Part shown: one piece after another, positions 44,099-53,603 of the stretch
How the letters are laid out: each line of letters starts with the position of its first letter
Position numbering within the stretch: the stretch's first letter is position 1
From: [Clostridium] ultunense DSM 10521
GTDB taxonomy: Bacteria; Bacillota; Clostridia; Tissierellales; Tepidimicrobiaceae
Direction of reading: 5' to 3'
DNA: 64,000 nt
NCBI RefSeq assembly: GCF_000511955.1
Contig: NZ_AZSU01000003.1
Location: forward strand, 732,124-796,123
Notes under the pieces: model-generated
What the model saw: only the letters and a program-made list of their open reading frames with translations
What the model was told of the DNA's origin: nothing
The model's database searches: none
Made by a program: the position numbers and the translations under genes

Positions 44099-45352
44099 TT
44101 ATATAACTATGATTGCAACAATAATCAATAAGGCCAGAGCCCCTAGAATATACATTAGATTCTTTTTTACAACTTCCATAATATCAATTTCAAAACCCTT
44201 CGATAGGGCAGCCACATTTATTTGAACTGGGCTTATTTGGGTTCCTAAACCTGTTGCTATAGCAACAAAACCCATTGCTTCCGAGGGTAGACCAAGAGCT
44301 GATAAGGTTGGAAGTATCAAGGTTAATACACCAGCAGCAAAGGCTCCAGATGGAATAGCTATTAAAAATGCAATAATCATTGCAACAGGCAATATTATTC
44401 CTTCAGGTACATTGCTTGCTAGGGCTGCTATCTGTTCAAAAGTTCCCAATTCACTAATCATATTGATAAAAGCCAAAAACATACCTACTGCAAATAAGGT
44501 TGTAAGAATAAACCTTGAACCTTCAATTAATGATTCACAAGTTTCGTTTATATTTAAAGGTGTTAAAAGGACAGTCAATATGGCTGTAAATATAACCGCA
44601 GTTGCAGGTGTAAATAGATCTATTCCAATTAATGAATTCAGCCCTCCACCGGCCACTACCATAATTAGCAAGGCTATGGCTGGTATGGATTGTTTTAATA
44701 ATGCACCATTGCTTCTGCCATCATCTTTGTTTTCTATGTCTGCTCCTCCTTTAACTAATGAACCTCTTTTTTGTACTCCATAGATAGCCAATCCAGCTGC
44801 CAATAAATAAAAGGCTATGGTATAGGGTCTCATTGCTGCAGCGTGTGCTATTACATCTCTACCAGCGCTTTCCGCTGCTAAAACGGTTTCAGTTGATGCT
44901 GGTGATGTTGTAAAACCTACTGCCGAAACAAGAGCCATAGCTGCAATAACCTCCGGAACCGCTCCTACGGCTGCAGCTGCTAAGGGCGCAGTAACCATTG
45001 TGTTTCCGGCTCCCATCCCTGCCATATAGGTGGCAAATCCTTGAATTAAAACTATTATTCCTGCTAATATGCTAATTTTCCCTTTTAAACTTCTTCTAGA
45101 AAGCTCCACTAAGGATTCAATACTCCCAGCCTGTGAAACCATTGCCGCCGAGGCTGCATATATTATTGGAACAGTAATCCCCAGCATATTGCCTATGCCG
45201 CCAACGAACATTTGGGATGCTTGAGGCAGCCCTATCTTTCCAATCAATATTGCTAGGATTCCTCCTACCAACCCAGCAAAAAGCATATGTTGTCTTTTAA
45301 ATAGAAGTGCTAGTATTACAACTAACGGTATTATATTTATTAAAAGGCTCAT
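44099..45352 (-). CDS. Unassigned membrane transporter (ion-transporter superfamily, GntP/DcuC/CitM-like)
   Basis: 417 residues, about 11-12 membrane segments, rich in Ala/Gly. AGMGAGNTMVTAPLAAAAVG near 113 and GFTTSPASTETVLAAESAGR near 150 are the helical hairpin/loop regions seen in the ArsB/NhaD-GntP-DcuC superfamily; the second repeat shows SGAFAAGVLTLILPTLSALG near 330 and GLGTQISPVQINVAALSKG near 365. It sits between the deaminase-like gene and the NCS2 permease, so it could import an anionic or cyclic substrate, or export a small acid left after carbamoyl transfer. No substrate can be assigned. Confidence 0.75.
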   Translation of the reverse strand: MSLLINIIPLVVILALLFKRQHMLFAGLVGGILAILIGKIGLPQASQMFVGGIGNMLGITVPIIYAASAAMVSQAGSIESLVELSRRSLKGKISILAGIIVLIQGFATYMAGMGAGNTMVTAPLAAAAVGAVPEVIAAMALVSAVGFTTSPASTETVLAAESAGRDVIAHAAAMRPYTIAFYLLAAGLAIYGVQKRGSLVKGGADIENKDDGRSNGALLKQSIPAIALLIMVVAGGGLNSLIGIDLFTPATAVIFTAILTVLLTPLNINETCESLIEGSRFILTTLFAVGMFLAFINMISELGTFEQIAALASNVPEGIILPVAMIIAFLIAIPSGAFAAGVLTLILPTLSALGLPSEAMGFVAIATGLGTQISPVQINVAALSKGFEIDIMEVVKKNLMYILGALALLIIVAIIVI

Positions 45353-45373
45353 ATAAATTCCTCCTCAATTGTT

Positions 45374-46576
45374 TTATATATTGATTTCAAACATATTGTT
45401 TTTAAAGTATCCAAAGATATTGACCTGTCCAATTATTGAATCCATTTTGGTTCTTGCATCCAATACTATGAATTTTGCCTTATCTTTTTCCTTAATTCCA
45501 AAACCAAACCCTAAAATCTTCCCTGGGACTATTGATACCGTATCAAATAGTTTATTTAAATCATCTTCCCCGCCCATCTGTGTCCCATGGGCTGCTATCA
45601 ATAATTCTTCTAAAAGGTTGCCGTTTCCAAATGAGTTGAAAGGGTCCCTAATATTATCAGAACCTATCATTACCGGTATCCCATTATCTAATAAAAGTTT
45701 TACAGGTGCTATACCCCTTCTTATATTAAATTCATCCCCTCGGCCCTGCAAATATAAGTTGGTAGAAGGTAGGGCAATTATATTTATCTTAGCCTTTTTA
45801 ACCAAATCAATCACCGGTCTAATGGTGTTTTTATCATTTGCAGATAGGCTACAACAATGACCAGCTGTGACTCTACCTATATAACCATTTGCTATGGTTA
45901 TATTCGCTAAATCCCTAATAGTTAAAGATTTAGCATCATCTGTTTCATCTATGTGCATATCAATATCTACATCGTATTTCATACCAAGTTCAAATATCAT
46001 TTTAATATGTTTTATAGGTTCATCTTCTGTAGCAGGTATCCCTCCCACCAAATCTGCACCAAGCTTAAGGGCTTCTTCTAAATAATTATAGGATTTTCTG
46101 TTTCCTACTATCCCTTCCTGAGGAAATGCAACTATCTGGATATTAATCATATCCTTATATTTTTCTTTTAGCTCCAGTAAAACTTCAACTGATTTTATGC
46201 CTATTGTTTCATCAACATCTATATGGGTTCTAATAAATCTTGTCCCCTTTTGGAATGCCATCTCCAAAACCTTTTCTGCTCTTTCCTTTATGTCCTCTTT
46301 TGTCATTTGAGATTTATATTTACTCATTATTTTGATAGCTTCATTGAGAGTACCACTTTTGTTTATTATTCTTTCCCCAATCAACGCTTTATCAAGGTGC
46401 ATATGACTATCCACAAATCCATCCATCAAAATTCTGCCCTCTAAATCAATTAGTTTAGCTTGGGGATTGTTTTTTTCGAAACCCTCCCCAATATTTTGCA
46501 CTATTCCCTCTTTAATATATATATCTGTTATTTCATTGGTAAAAGGAAAGTATCCATTTCTCAAAATATAATTCAT
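45374..46576 (-). CDS. Cytosine-deaminase-like amidohydrolase
   Basis: 400 residues. Metal and catalytic motifs of the cytosine deaminase/AtzC group: DGFVDSHMHLDKALIG near 54, THIDVDETIG near 116, IDMHIDETDDAKS near 205, TAGHCCSL near 240, MIGSDNIRDPFNSFGNGNLL near 303. These supply HxH, His, catalytic Glu (HIDE) and Asp. AtzC converts isopropylammelide to cyanuric acid and CodA deaminates cytosine, so a deaminase feeding the ring-opening enzyme encoded 21 bp upstream is plausible. Substrate not assignable from sequence. Confidence 0.85.
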   Translation of the reverse strand: MNYILRNGYFPFTNEITDIYIKEGIVQNIGEGFEKNNPQAKLIDLEGRILMDGFVDSHMHLDKALIGERIINKSGTLNEAIKIMSKYKSQMTKEDIKERAEKVLEMAFQKGTRFIRTHIDVDETIGIKSVEVLLELKEKYKDMINIQIVAFPQEGIVGNRKSYNYLEEALKLGADLVGGIPATEDEPIKHIKMIFELGMKYDVDIDMHIDETDDAKSLTIRDLANITIANGYIGRVTAGHCCSLSANDKNTIRPVIDLVKKAKINIIALPSTNLYLQGRGDEFNIRRGIAPVKLLLDNGIPVMIGSDNIRDPFNSFGNGNLLEELLIAAHGTQMGGEDDLNKLFDTVSIVPGKILGFGFGIKEKDKAKFIVLDARTKMDSIIGQVNIFGYFKNNMFEINI

Positions 46577-46597
46577 TTTGTCACTCCAATTCCTTTT

Positions 46598-47698
46598 TTA
46601 TTTTTCAATTATAACGGCTACAGGTCCACCACCAGCGGGACCTTGATGTTCCGCGCCTCCTGAAACATAGACCATGGGATCTCCTACAATTGAAGCTATT
46701 ACACCATTGACCACCGCCCTAGCATGACGAGTATGATTTATATCTGAATCTGTTAGCATAGTGTTTCTCCTGCCCCTTACATGTCCATCTGGGGAAGCTT
46801 CTGCCTTCGCAAGGACATTTACTATTCTTTTTTTATCTTCCTCTGTGGGCAATTTGTCAATTTTCAATCCACTATTTGTCATGGCTTTTATAATTCCTTC
46901 TAGGTCGATGGCATCTTCCATTACGCTATGTCCAATTCTATATTTACTGATGGATTTTCTAGAGTTCCCCATCAATATAATTTCACAGTTTAATAGTTCT
47001 ACTCCTGCAGATGTTGATGCTACTTCTGAATACAGTGACCAATCTTTTAATATAGCATCTTCTGTCACTTTATTTTCATCTATTTCACCCAAGGCTATAG
47101 CCACACCTAATGCGGAAGCGCCCCTTGTATATCCCATGGATTCATAGGTGTCCTCAACAATTACGGATTTTCCCCTTGATTTTGCTTCCTGTATCCTATC
47201 GGAAGTCAATAAAGGACATTTTATTTGCACAAAATGAACGTCTTCTTTATCTTCAATTCCTGCTTTTTCGATTAATTCTAGGACTACCTCTTTTACTTCA
47301 TTGACCATTGTTAAGGTTCCCATCTCCTCAGGTAAAAAATCTCTGGTAAATCCTACACTTACCGCTAAAGATTTTTCCTCTTTAGTTATATCTTCTGTTT
47401 CTGTTTTTGTGAAAATGGTTGCATGGGGCGTCATTACGCCCTCGGTTCCACCTGACATTACAAATGCGACCTTTTCTTCTATCTCTTTCTCGGTTTTACC
47501 TAGCTTTTTTGATAGAAAACTTCTGAAAGATGCAGTGCAAAATCCTCTTGTAAAGTCATTTACACATCCATTGCCTTCAGTTTTGCCTAAGATTGCAATA
47601 ATCTCTTCTGGATTAATCTCATTGGTATTAATTAGTTCTTCTAAACTTGACATATCATCTGGACCTGACATAGGAATTTTATATACTTTTACATTCAT
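46598..47698 (-). CDS. Ring-opening amidohydrolase (cyanuric acid hydrolase/barbiturase family)
   Basis: 366 residues, three homologous domains. The three family Lys-Ser dyads are all present: K39 in GKTEGNG with S82 in MSGGTEG, K160 in IKCPLLT with S230 in STSAGVEL, and K298 in [10 protein letters not shown] with S346 in [22 protein letters not shown]-like [10 protein letters not shown] and GVMTPH are also typical. The family hydrolyses cyanuric acid to carboxybiuret or barbituric acid to ureidomalonate. Here it is the first gene after a PucR regulator and an extended -10 promoter, followed by the deaminase-like gene, transporters and AllFGH/AllK homologues. GGAGGAGG precedes the ATG. Confidence 0.93.
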   Translation of the reverse strand: MNVKVYKIPMSGPDDMSSLEELINTNEINPEEIIAILGKTEGNGCVNDFTRGFCTASFRSFLSKKLGKTEKEIEEKVAFVMSGGTEGVMTPHATIFTKTETEDITKEEKSLAVSVGFTRDFLPEEMGTLTMVNEVKEVVLELIEKAGIEDKEDVHFVQIKCPLLTSDRIQEAKSRGKSVIVEDTYESMGYTRGASALGVAIALGEIDENKVTEDAILKDWSLYSEVASTSAGVELLNCEIILMGNSRKSISKYRIGHSVMEDAIDLEGIIKAMTNSGLKIDKLPTEEDKKRIVNVLAKAEASPDGHVRGRRNTMLTDSDINHTRHARAVVNGVIASIVGDPMVYVSGGAEHQGPAGGGPVAVIIEK

Positions 47699-47793
47699 CT
47701 TTTTTCCTCCTCCATTTGATTTGGTTTATTTTATTTTTAACAATCTAGAAGCTTGTTTCCACATAAAACCTTATAAATCTTATGTTTATATAA

Positions 47794-47823
47794 ATTATAG
47801 CATGTCCATTTTTTATAATCATC
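47794..47823 (-). promoter_or_regulatory. Extended -10 promoter of the ring-opening operon
   Basis: On the minus strand TGCTATAAT (TATAAT complement at 47794-47799) is an extended -10 element; a partial -35, ATGATT, lies 17 nt upstream. It is just downstream of the PucR terminator hairpin and 96 bp before the ring-opening gene. No obvious PucR palindrome was recognised in the leader. Confidence 0.6.
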
Positions 47824-47837
47824 ATAACCCATAGCCA

Positions 47838-47886
47838 AATAAAATAGGTATCGTTGTCAGTAGTTGACAACGATACCTATTTTATT
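47838..47886 (-). terminator. Terminator after the PucR gene
   Basis: Perfect 22-bp arms (47838-47859 and 47865-47886) with a 5-nt loop. It separates pucR from the catabolic operon and lies 87 bp beyond the pucR stop. The arms start with AATAAAATAGG, giving a T-rich 3' edge on the minus strand. It could also act as an operator near the operon promoter. Confidence 0.75.
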
Positions 47887-47972
47887 ATATATAGCTGCTG
47901 TATAGAACATCCAATGCTATAGATTAATTAAAGATATCATCTACTTTACAATAATCCTTAGTTTGATTACCT

Positions 47973-49583
47973 CTATTGGGATGCAATCCATAAATAAATA
48001 TTATATGCTAAGACTAATTCGCCTATGTCAAACCCATTATCAATTTTAATGCCTAATTCCGTTATCCTATCTATTCTATATCTTAAGGTATTATAATGTA
48101 TGAATAAGGATTCTGCCGATTTTTTTATATTGAAATTATTTTCAATTAAAACTCTAAGGGTCTCCATTAATTTCATATCATTGGTCTTATCGTGTTCTAT
48201 AATCTTGCCTAATTTGCTGTCTACATACTTATTTAAAATATCCATATCCTTTACTTCCTTAATAATATCAAATATCTCAAAATCACTATAATGGTTAACA
48301 AAAGAATCATTGTATAAAACAGTCCCCGCAACTACGCAGCTTTGCGCCTCCTTATAGGCTTGGGAAAATCTATTAACATTATCTATAATATTAGATATTC
48401 CAATTCCTACTTTAGATTTTCCTTTTAATCTATTAGCTATTACATTTCCAACCTCAATACAATTATCCTTAATATTTTTCATAAAAATAACATTTATAAA
48501 TATTACAATTGAATCATCTATATATACAACCTTTATTTTATTGCTATTTATGATTAGCCTATCTTCTAATATTTTTTCAATAAATCGTGAATCTAGGATT
48601 TCCTCAATTAGCGCCCTTTTTTTACTATTATCCTCCATTAGTAGTTTTATTGTCATTATTGACATTGGAAATTCCATATTCCAGCCGAATGTTTTGGCCT
48701 TATTAATCATCTCTATGGGAGAATATATCTTACCCTGCAAAACATCCCTGATAAAAACATCCTGAAAACCTTTTTCCTTCTCCAGTACAGCGTTATTTTT
48801 ATAAAATACAGAGGCTATCAATAATGATGCTTGCTCAATGGCAATTTTTAAATTTGGGTTTTCGTCCTTTCCTTTTAATAGTACAATATATCCAAACCTT
48901 GTTTTCCCGGCATTAATATGATGTTTTACATAGGTATCTTCATCATATATTGCATCCTTTGTCTCTATTTTAAAGCTGTTACTGTTTTGATTATTAGGGT
49001 TTAAAATTATAGAAGGATTCTGGCCATCCAAATCCTTAGACATATGAGTAATATTAAAATCGTTATCCAATAAAATTGTAGGAAATTGTACTATTTTAGA
49101 CAGACTATTGACCAATGAATCAATTTCCTCTCCTTTTAAAAAGAGTTCCATGAAATTCTGGTGCACTTGGTTTCTAAATTGAAGCATATCTATATGGTTC
49201 TTTAAGGATAGGGCTAGAATTTCTGCTACCAAATCCGATAGATTGGAACCCTGGGGTAGTTCTATGATTGGGAAATCCAAATCGTTGGCTTGTTCTATCA
49301 TTATTGGTTTAATTTCTTCAATATATCTAACAGGTTTTATACATATGCCAGCAAGATTTAACTCTGATAATCTTGGAATCAATTGGTCGGTAGCTGTCTC
49401 ATCGTTATATATTGGATAAAGGGTGGTAATTAGCAAATTATGGGCATCTACATAAGGAAAAATATCAGGTACTTCCATCAAATTGGCATTGTTCACAATA
49501 TTAGAAAGTCCCCCTTCACCTGCAACTATTCTTGCATGTTTAAATCCATCTAATTTTAATACATCTTTTACTCTAATGGGCAT
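47973..49583 (-). CDS. PucR-family transcriptional regulator
   Basis: 536 residues. N-terminal PucR domain: KDVLKLDGFKHARIVAGEGG and LTTLYPIYNDETATDQLIPR; a GAF-like middle; a C-terminal helix-turn-helix of the HTH_30 type, VLIENNFNIKKSAESLFIHY and NTLRYRIDRITELG. PucR regulators control purine, allantoin and related catabolism, matching the operon it precedes. GAGGAGCG and the ATG fall inside the last codons of addB, so the genes are translationally adjoined. It probably senses the imported substrate. Confidence 0.9.
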   Translation of the reverse strand: MPIRVKDVLKLDGFKHARIVAGEGGLSNIVNNANLMEVPDIFPYVDAHNLLITTLYPIYNDETATDQLIPRLSELNLAGICIKPVRYIEEIKPIMIEQANDLDFPIIELPQGSNLSDLVAEILALSLKNHIDMLQFRNQVHQNFMELFLKGEEIDSLVNSLSKIVQFPTILLDNDFNITHMSKDLDGQNPSIILNPNNQNSNSFKIETKDAIYDEDTYVKHHINAGKTRFGYIVLLKGKDENPNLKIAIEQASLLIASVFYKNNAVLEKEKGFQDVFIRDVLQGKIYSPIEMINKAKTFGWNMEFPMSIMTIKLLMEDNSKKRALIEEILDSRFIEKILEDRLIINSNKIKVVYIDDSIVIFINVIFMKNIKDNCIEVGNVIANRLKGKSKVGIGISNIIDNVNRFSQAYKEAQSCVVAGTVLYNDSFVNHYSDFEIFDIIKEVKDMDILNKYVDSKLGKIIEHDKTNDMKLMETLRVLIENNFNIKKSAESLFIHYNTLRYRIDRITELGIKIDNGFDIGELVLAYNIYLWIASQ

Positions 49584-52500
49584 ATCAATCGCTCCTCTTT
49601 ATATCTACATATGTCCTTATATATACAATAGGGTGAGCATTCCATTGGGTTTACTGAAAAGTCTCCCTGGTGGATGGATTCTATATAGGATTTAATAAAT
49701 TCTTTTGTTGTATCTAATAATTCTTCTAATTCTTCTTCAGTAATAGCACCTTTGTTCCTCTTACTTACTAGGTCTTTTTCTTCCACATTGCCTATCTTTA
49801 ATTGAAACTCTCCAGTGGATATAATTCCATATAGGGCGCCTATTATTGGTTTATCTTTTTGGGATAGTATATATAGGGGTAATTGTAATGATAATCCAGC
49901 TTTCATATGGTCAATATTCCTATTATTGTAATCGCTATTTTTATAATCTATTATTATATATTTATCTTCATCAATATACTTGTCCATTCTATCTATAGCA
50001 CCAGTAAATGGAACCTTTAAGCCATCTACCTCTATTTCAAAGGGTTCTTTTCTTCCAAATTGGATTTCAAAATCCATAGGTGCTATTTTTTTCTTCAATT
50101 TAGTTAATCTATCTATATCGGATTTAATAAATTCTAATATCCTATTAACATTGTTTTCTATCCTTAACTGCCAAAGTTTAGGATCTAAATCTATTCCTAG
50201 GGATTCCATCTTCTTTTCTACTTTTTCAATTATATAATCATTGGTTTCATCTACATTAAATATATTTTTTCCCTCTATATGGGCTTGGATTTCTTCCCTA
50301 TAATTATAATAATATTCCTTTAAAACCTCATGATTAATAACCCCTCTATCTAGAGGAGTAAAATCCTGAAATTCCCTCTCCATTTCTTCCACATTTAATA
50401 CATTATTCAATAAGAAATAATAGGGACATTTTCCATAGGATTCTAGATAGCTAATAGAGTATATTTTATCCTTATGGATATTCTTAATATCTTCTATTAT
50501 ATTTTCATCACCAATATTTCCACAATATTGATTAAATTCATCCCTATTTCTTTCTACTTCACATAAAATCCTATTATTTACTTCCTTAAAGGTATTTTCG
50601 TCTATATGATTATACATAAAGAATAGTTCTTCCCCATATTCTCCTTCATAATAATTTCCAAGTAAATACTGGGATAATTCTCTCTTAGTAGTCAATTGGT
50701 TTATATCCCTTTTAATGATATAGTCCATATCAACTGTTGCTAGATTTACTTTTTCCTCAATTGTTTCTCCATCTATACTATTCAATACTTCATCTAGGAA
50801 TAAGGAAGGTATATCCTTCTCATCTTCAGTAGCATTTTCTGAATAGGATAGGTATAGAGTATGAGTACAAGCAGCAATAAGGGTAGTAAATATTATGGAT
50901 TCTTTATCCAACCTCTCATAGTAATTTTTCACATCTATTCCTATATCCTTTAATTCTTTATAATTATCCTCTTTAAAAAAGAAATTGTTTTCAACTATAT
51001 TGGGATACTTCCCTTGAGAAAGGCCTACAAGGAATAATACCTGGAATTTCTGTCCTCTGGCAGTTACAGGAGAGAAGATATTGATACCCCTAGGATTACC
51101 TTGGACTTCCTTTATGCTTTCCCTCTCAAGGTAGTTTTCCAATAAGGTTAAAAATTCTTCCAAAGGTATTTTATCCTGTATTATCTTTGAAACAATAATA
51201 ATGGTATCTAAAATTTCCTTTAACTTATTAAAGGCTGAAATATCTCTAAGGAATAGATTAAAGTCTCCCGTAAGGTTATAGATATCTAATATCTTTTCTT
51301 CTATATGATATTTATCTAAAAATTTCATAATAAATGATATATATTCCCTTATTGTAGCTTCTGATGGAATAGATTCCATTTCCTCTTCTATTATTAATAG
51401 TATTGATTGTAAATTAGGTACATATGCTGAAAAATCTGACCTACTCCTATGTATCAAATCCTCAATAGATCTAAATCTTAGTTTCCTTAAAGCATATTCT
51501 AAAGCTTCCCTTTCACCCATATTAGAAAGATTAAAATAATTGCTTTTTATTCTGTTAATAATAGCCTTTTTAGAATCTTCCTTTATTTGTAAAACATATA
51601 TTAATTCCTTTATTAATGGTATTTCAATTAATTTTATATCCTTATTCAATGAACAGGGAATCTTTTCTTCGTCAAATACTTGAAACATTTTATTCCTATA
51701 TTCATCTGTATTTGTAAGTACAATAGCCATATCCCTTAAATCTATTCCCTCTAAATTATATCTTTTTATTTCTTCTGAAATCTTCTTCAATTCCAAATGA
51801 CTATTAGCCGCCTTTATCATATGGATATGGGAATTTGGTTCCATTTTATTTGCCGATTCATCAAATAGAGAGCTGGCCATCTTTTCATAATAGGTCAATT
51901 CCCCTTTAGATTCATTTTCTATTTCAAATCCCAATTCCTTAAGATATTCTATAGTTTCTAAGAGGGTATTAAAATTTCTAGGCCTATTAAAGGGAATATT
52001 AATATAAATGGAACAACTAGTCCTAGTTATTTCCTTTAGTAGTTCTAATTCTTGGGGTCTAAAATCAAAAAAACCGTCTATAATTATGAAATCTATATCA
52101 TCGAAAAAACTATTATCCCCTTTTAGTAGGGATAAGGATTTGAAGAAGCTTTCTTCTCTATCTATTAGACCATAATTATTCAACTGATTTTCATATTCCT
52201 CATATATCAATCCTATTTCAAAGTAAAATGCTTCTTTTGGACATTTTTTTAGATATTCTTCAGCAGTTATTAAAGATCTTTTTATCTCTCCAATAATTTC
52301 AACTAGGCTTTTAACAAAACCCTTTTTGGTAGATATATTCCTATAATATTTTAATCTGTTCTTTTCATTTAACTCTCTTAGTGTCTTAGAAATAAGGGCT
52401 TCTTTCATCTCTCTATCTATACAGGTATAGAAATTATCCTCTAATAATCTATCTACTATATCGTCAAAGGTAAATAGATTGATATTAAAAGTGCCTTTTA

Positions 52501-52666
52501 TCTCTTCAATCATTTTTTGCCTATAATTTTCTAATAAATTCCCATTTGGTAGTATATAATAGAAACTATTCCCCTTACCTAATTCTAAATAATGTAGAGC
52601 TTTGTTAAATAATTCCTGGGTTTTAGGATTATTATAAGGACCTAAATAGACTATTCTATCTGACAT
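49568..52666 (-). CDS. addB: AddB-like nuclease subunit
   Basis: 1032 residues from ATG 52666 with AGGAGG correctly spaced (the frame extends to 52690). A helicase-like N-terminal half is followed by SYLESYGKCPYYFLLNNVLN near 730 and the nuclease core VPFTGAIDRMDKY and YIIIDYKNSD near 930, with a C-terminal ECSPYCIYKDIC. C plus C-x3-C-x5-C is the AddB iron-sulfur nuclease pattern. It acts with AddA in double-strand break processing. It overlaps pucR at its 3' end and follows the ROK gene by 10 bp. Confidence 0.85.
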   Translation of the reverse strand: MSDRIVYLGPYNNPKTQELFNKALHYLELGKGNSFYYILPNGNLLENYRQKMIEEIKGTFNINLFTFDDIVDRLLEDNFYTCIDREMKEALISKTLRELNEKNRLKYYRNISTKKGFVKSLVEIIGEIKRSLITAEEYLKKCPKEAFYFEIGLIYEEYENQLNNYGLIDREESFFKSLSLLKGDNSFFDDIDFIIIDGFFDFRPQELELLKEITRTSCSIYINIPFNRPRNFNTLLETIEYLKELGFEIENESKGELTYYEKMASSLFDESANKMEPNSHIHMIKAANSHLELKKISEEIKRYNLEGIDLRDMAIVLTNTDEYRNKMFQVFDEEKIPCSLNKDIKLIEIPLIKELIYVLQIKEDSKKAIINRIKSNYFNLSNMGEREALEYALRKLRFRSIEDLIHRSRSDFSAYVPNLQSILLIIEEEMESIPSEATIREYISFIMKFLDKYHIEEKILDIYNLTGDFNLFLRDISAFNKLKEILDTIIIVSKIIQDKIPLEEFLTLLENYLERESIKEVQGNPRGINIFSPVTARGQKFQVLFLVGLSQGKYPNIVENNFFFKEDNYKELKDIGIDVKNYYERLDKESIIFTTLIAACTHTLYLSYSENATEDEKDIPSLFLDEVLNSIDGETIEEKVNLATVDMDYIIKRDINQLTTKRELSQYLLGNYYEGEYGEELFFMYNHIDENTFKEVNNRILCEVERNRDEFNQYCGNIGDENIIEDIKNIHKDKIYSISYLESYGKCPYYFLLNNVLNVEEMEREFQDFTPLDRGVINHEVLKEYYYNYREEIQAHIEGKNIFNVDETNDYIIEKVEKKMESLGIDLDPKLWQLRIENNVNRILEFIKSDIDRLTKLKKKIAPMDFEIQFGRKEPFEIEVDGLKVPFTGAIDRMDKYIDEDKYIIIDYKNSDYNNRNIDHMKAGLSLQLPLYILSQKDKPIIGALYGIISTGEFQLKIGNVEEKDLVSKRNKGAITEEELEELLDTTKEFIKSYIESIHQGDFSVNPMECSPYCIYKDICRYKEERLICPLE

Positions 52667-52676
52667 TTTCATCCTC

Positions 52677-53576
52677 CTAAATATTATCAAAGGCTACTTT
52701 TGCAGCTCCGATCATTCCAGCATCATTCAAGTATTTAGCCGGTAAAATTTCTGTCCCCTTTGGATTATTACAGTTATGATAATAATAATCTATAGCTTTC
52801 TCCCACCAAAATTCTTTAGAGTTGATGACTCCACCACCAATTATTATTCCCTCAGGATCAAATATATTTTTTATAGATATTAAATAGGTTCCTAAATCAG
52901 CAACAAACTTATCTATAGCCTTTTTACAATTCTTGTCGGTTTCATAGTTTTTAAATATATCTTTCCCTTCCAGTCTTTCTCCTGTCAACTCTAGATAGGT
53001 TTTTTCTACAGCATTTCCCGATATATATTGTTCTACACAGCCTTTCTGTCCACAGGTACATAATCTACCATTAGGATATAGTATAGTATGACCTAATTCA
53101 GCTCCTTGATAGTTTTTACCATACCAGATTCCAGATTTTTTGGAAAATATAGCTCCTCCAACTCCAGTCCCTAAGGTTAACATAATAAAACTATCCAATC
53201 CTTTTCCTGCCCCTAACCATTCTTCACATACGGCTGCTACATTAGCATCATTTTCTACAAAAATGGGTATTCCCCTAAATTCTTTTGATAATTCTTCTCT
53301 AATCTTAGTACCTGCCCATCCCTTTATATTTCCACCTATGGTTAATACTTCTCCTTTTTTTACATCTATGAATCCAGGAGAGCCCAACCCAATAGCTTCT
53401 ACTTTCCCTCCCTCTATTAATTCTTTTATAACTTCCATTATCTTATTTATAACAACAGTTCTACCGCCCTGGGAACCTGTAACTTGGCTAGCTTTTTTTA
53501 GTACTTCTCCCTTTTCATTAATAAGTCCACCATATATGCTAGTACCACCTAAATCGATTCCTATAACCTTTTTCAT
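52677..53576 (-). CDS. ROK family sugar kinase
   Basis: 299 residues. ATP site IGIDLGGTSIYGGLI at 4-18, VENDANVAAVCEEWLGAG near 105, LGTGVGGAIF near 133, and the ROK zinc motif LCTCGQKGCVEQYISGNAVE near 170 (CxCGxxGCxE). Such kinases phosphorylate glucose or N-acetyl amino sugars. The neighbouring NagZ-like gene makes a cell-wall sugar (GlcNAc or anhMurNAc recycling) a plausible substrate. AGGAGG precedes the start. Confidence 0.9.
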   Translation of the reverse strand: MKKVIGIDLGGTSIYGGLINEKGEVLKKASQVTGSQGGRTVVINKIMEVIKELIEGGKVEAIGLGSPGFIDVKKGEVLTIGGNIKGWAGTKIREELSKEFRGIPIFVENDANVAAVCEEWLGAGKGLDSFIMLTLGTGVGGAIFSKKSGIWYGKNYQGAELGHTILYPNGRLCTCGQKGCVEQYISGNAVEKTYLELTGERLEGKDIFKNYETDKNCKKAIDKFVADLGTYLISIKNIFDPEGIIIGGGVINSKEFWWEKAIDYYYHNCNNPKGTEILPAKYLNDAGMIGAAKVAFDNI

Positions 53577-53603
53577 TCTAATTCCTCCTAACTATAATAG
53601 GGA

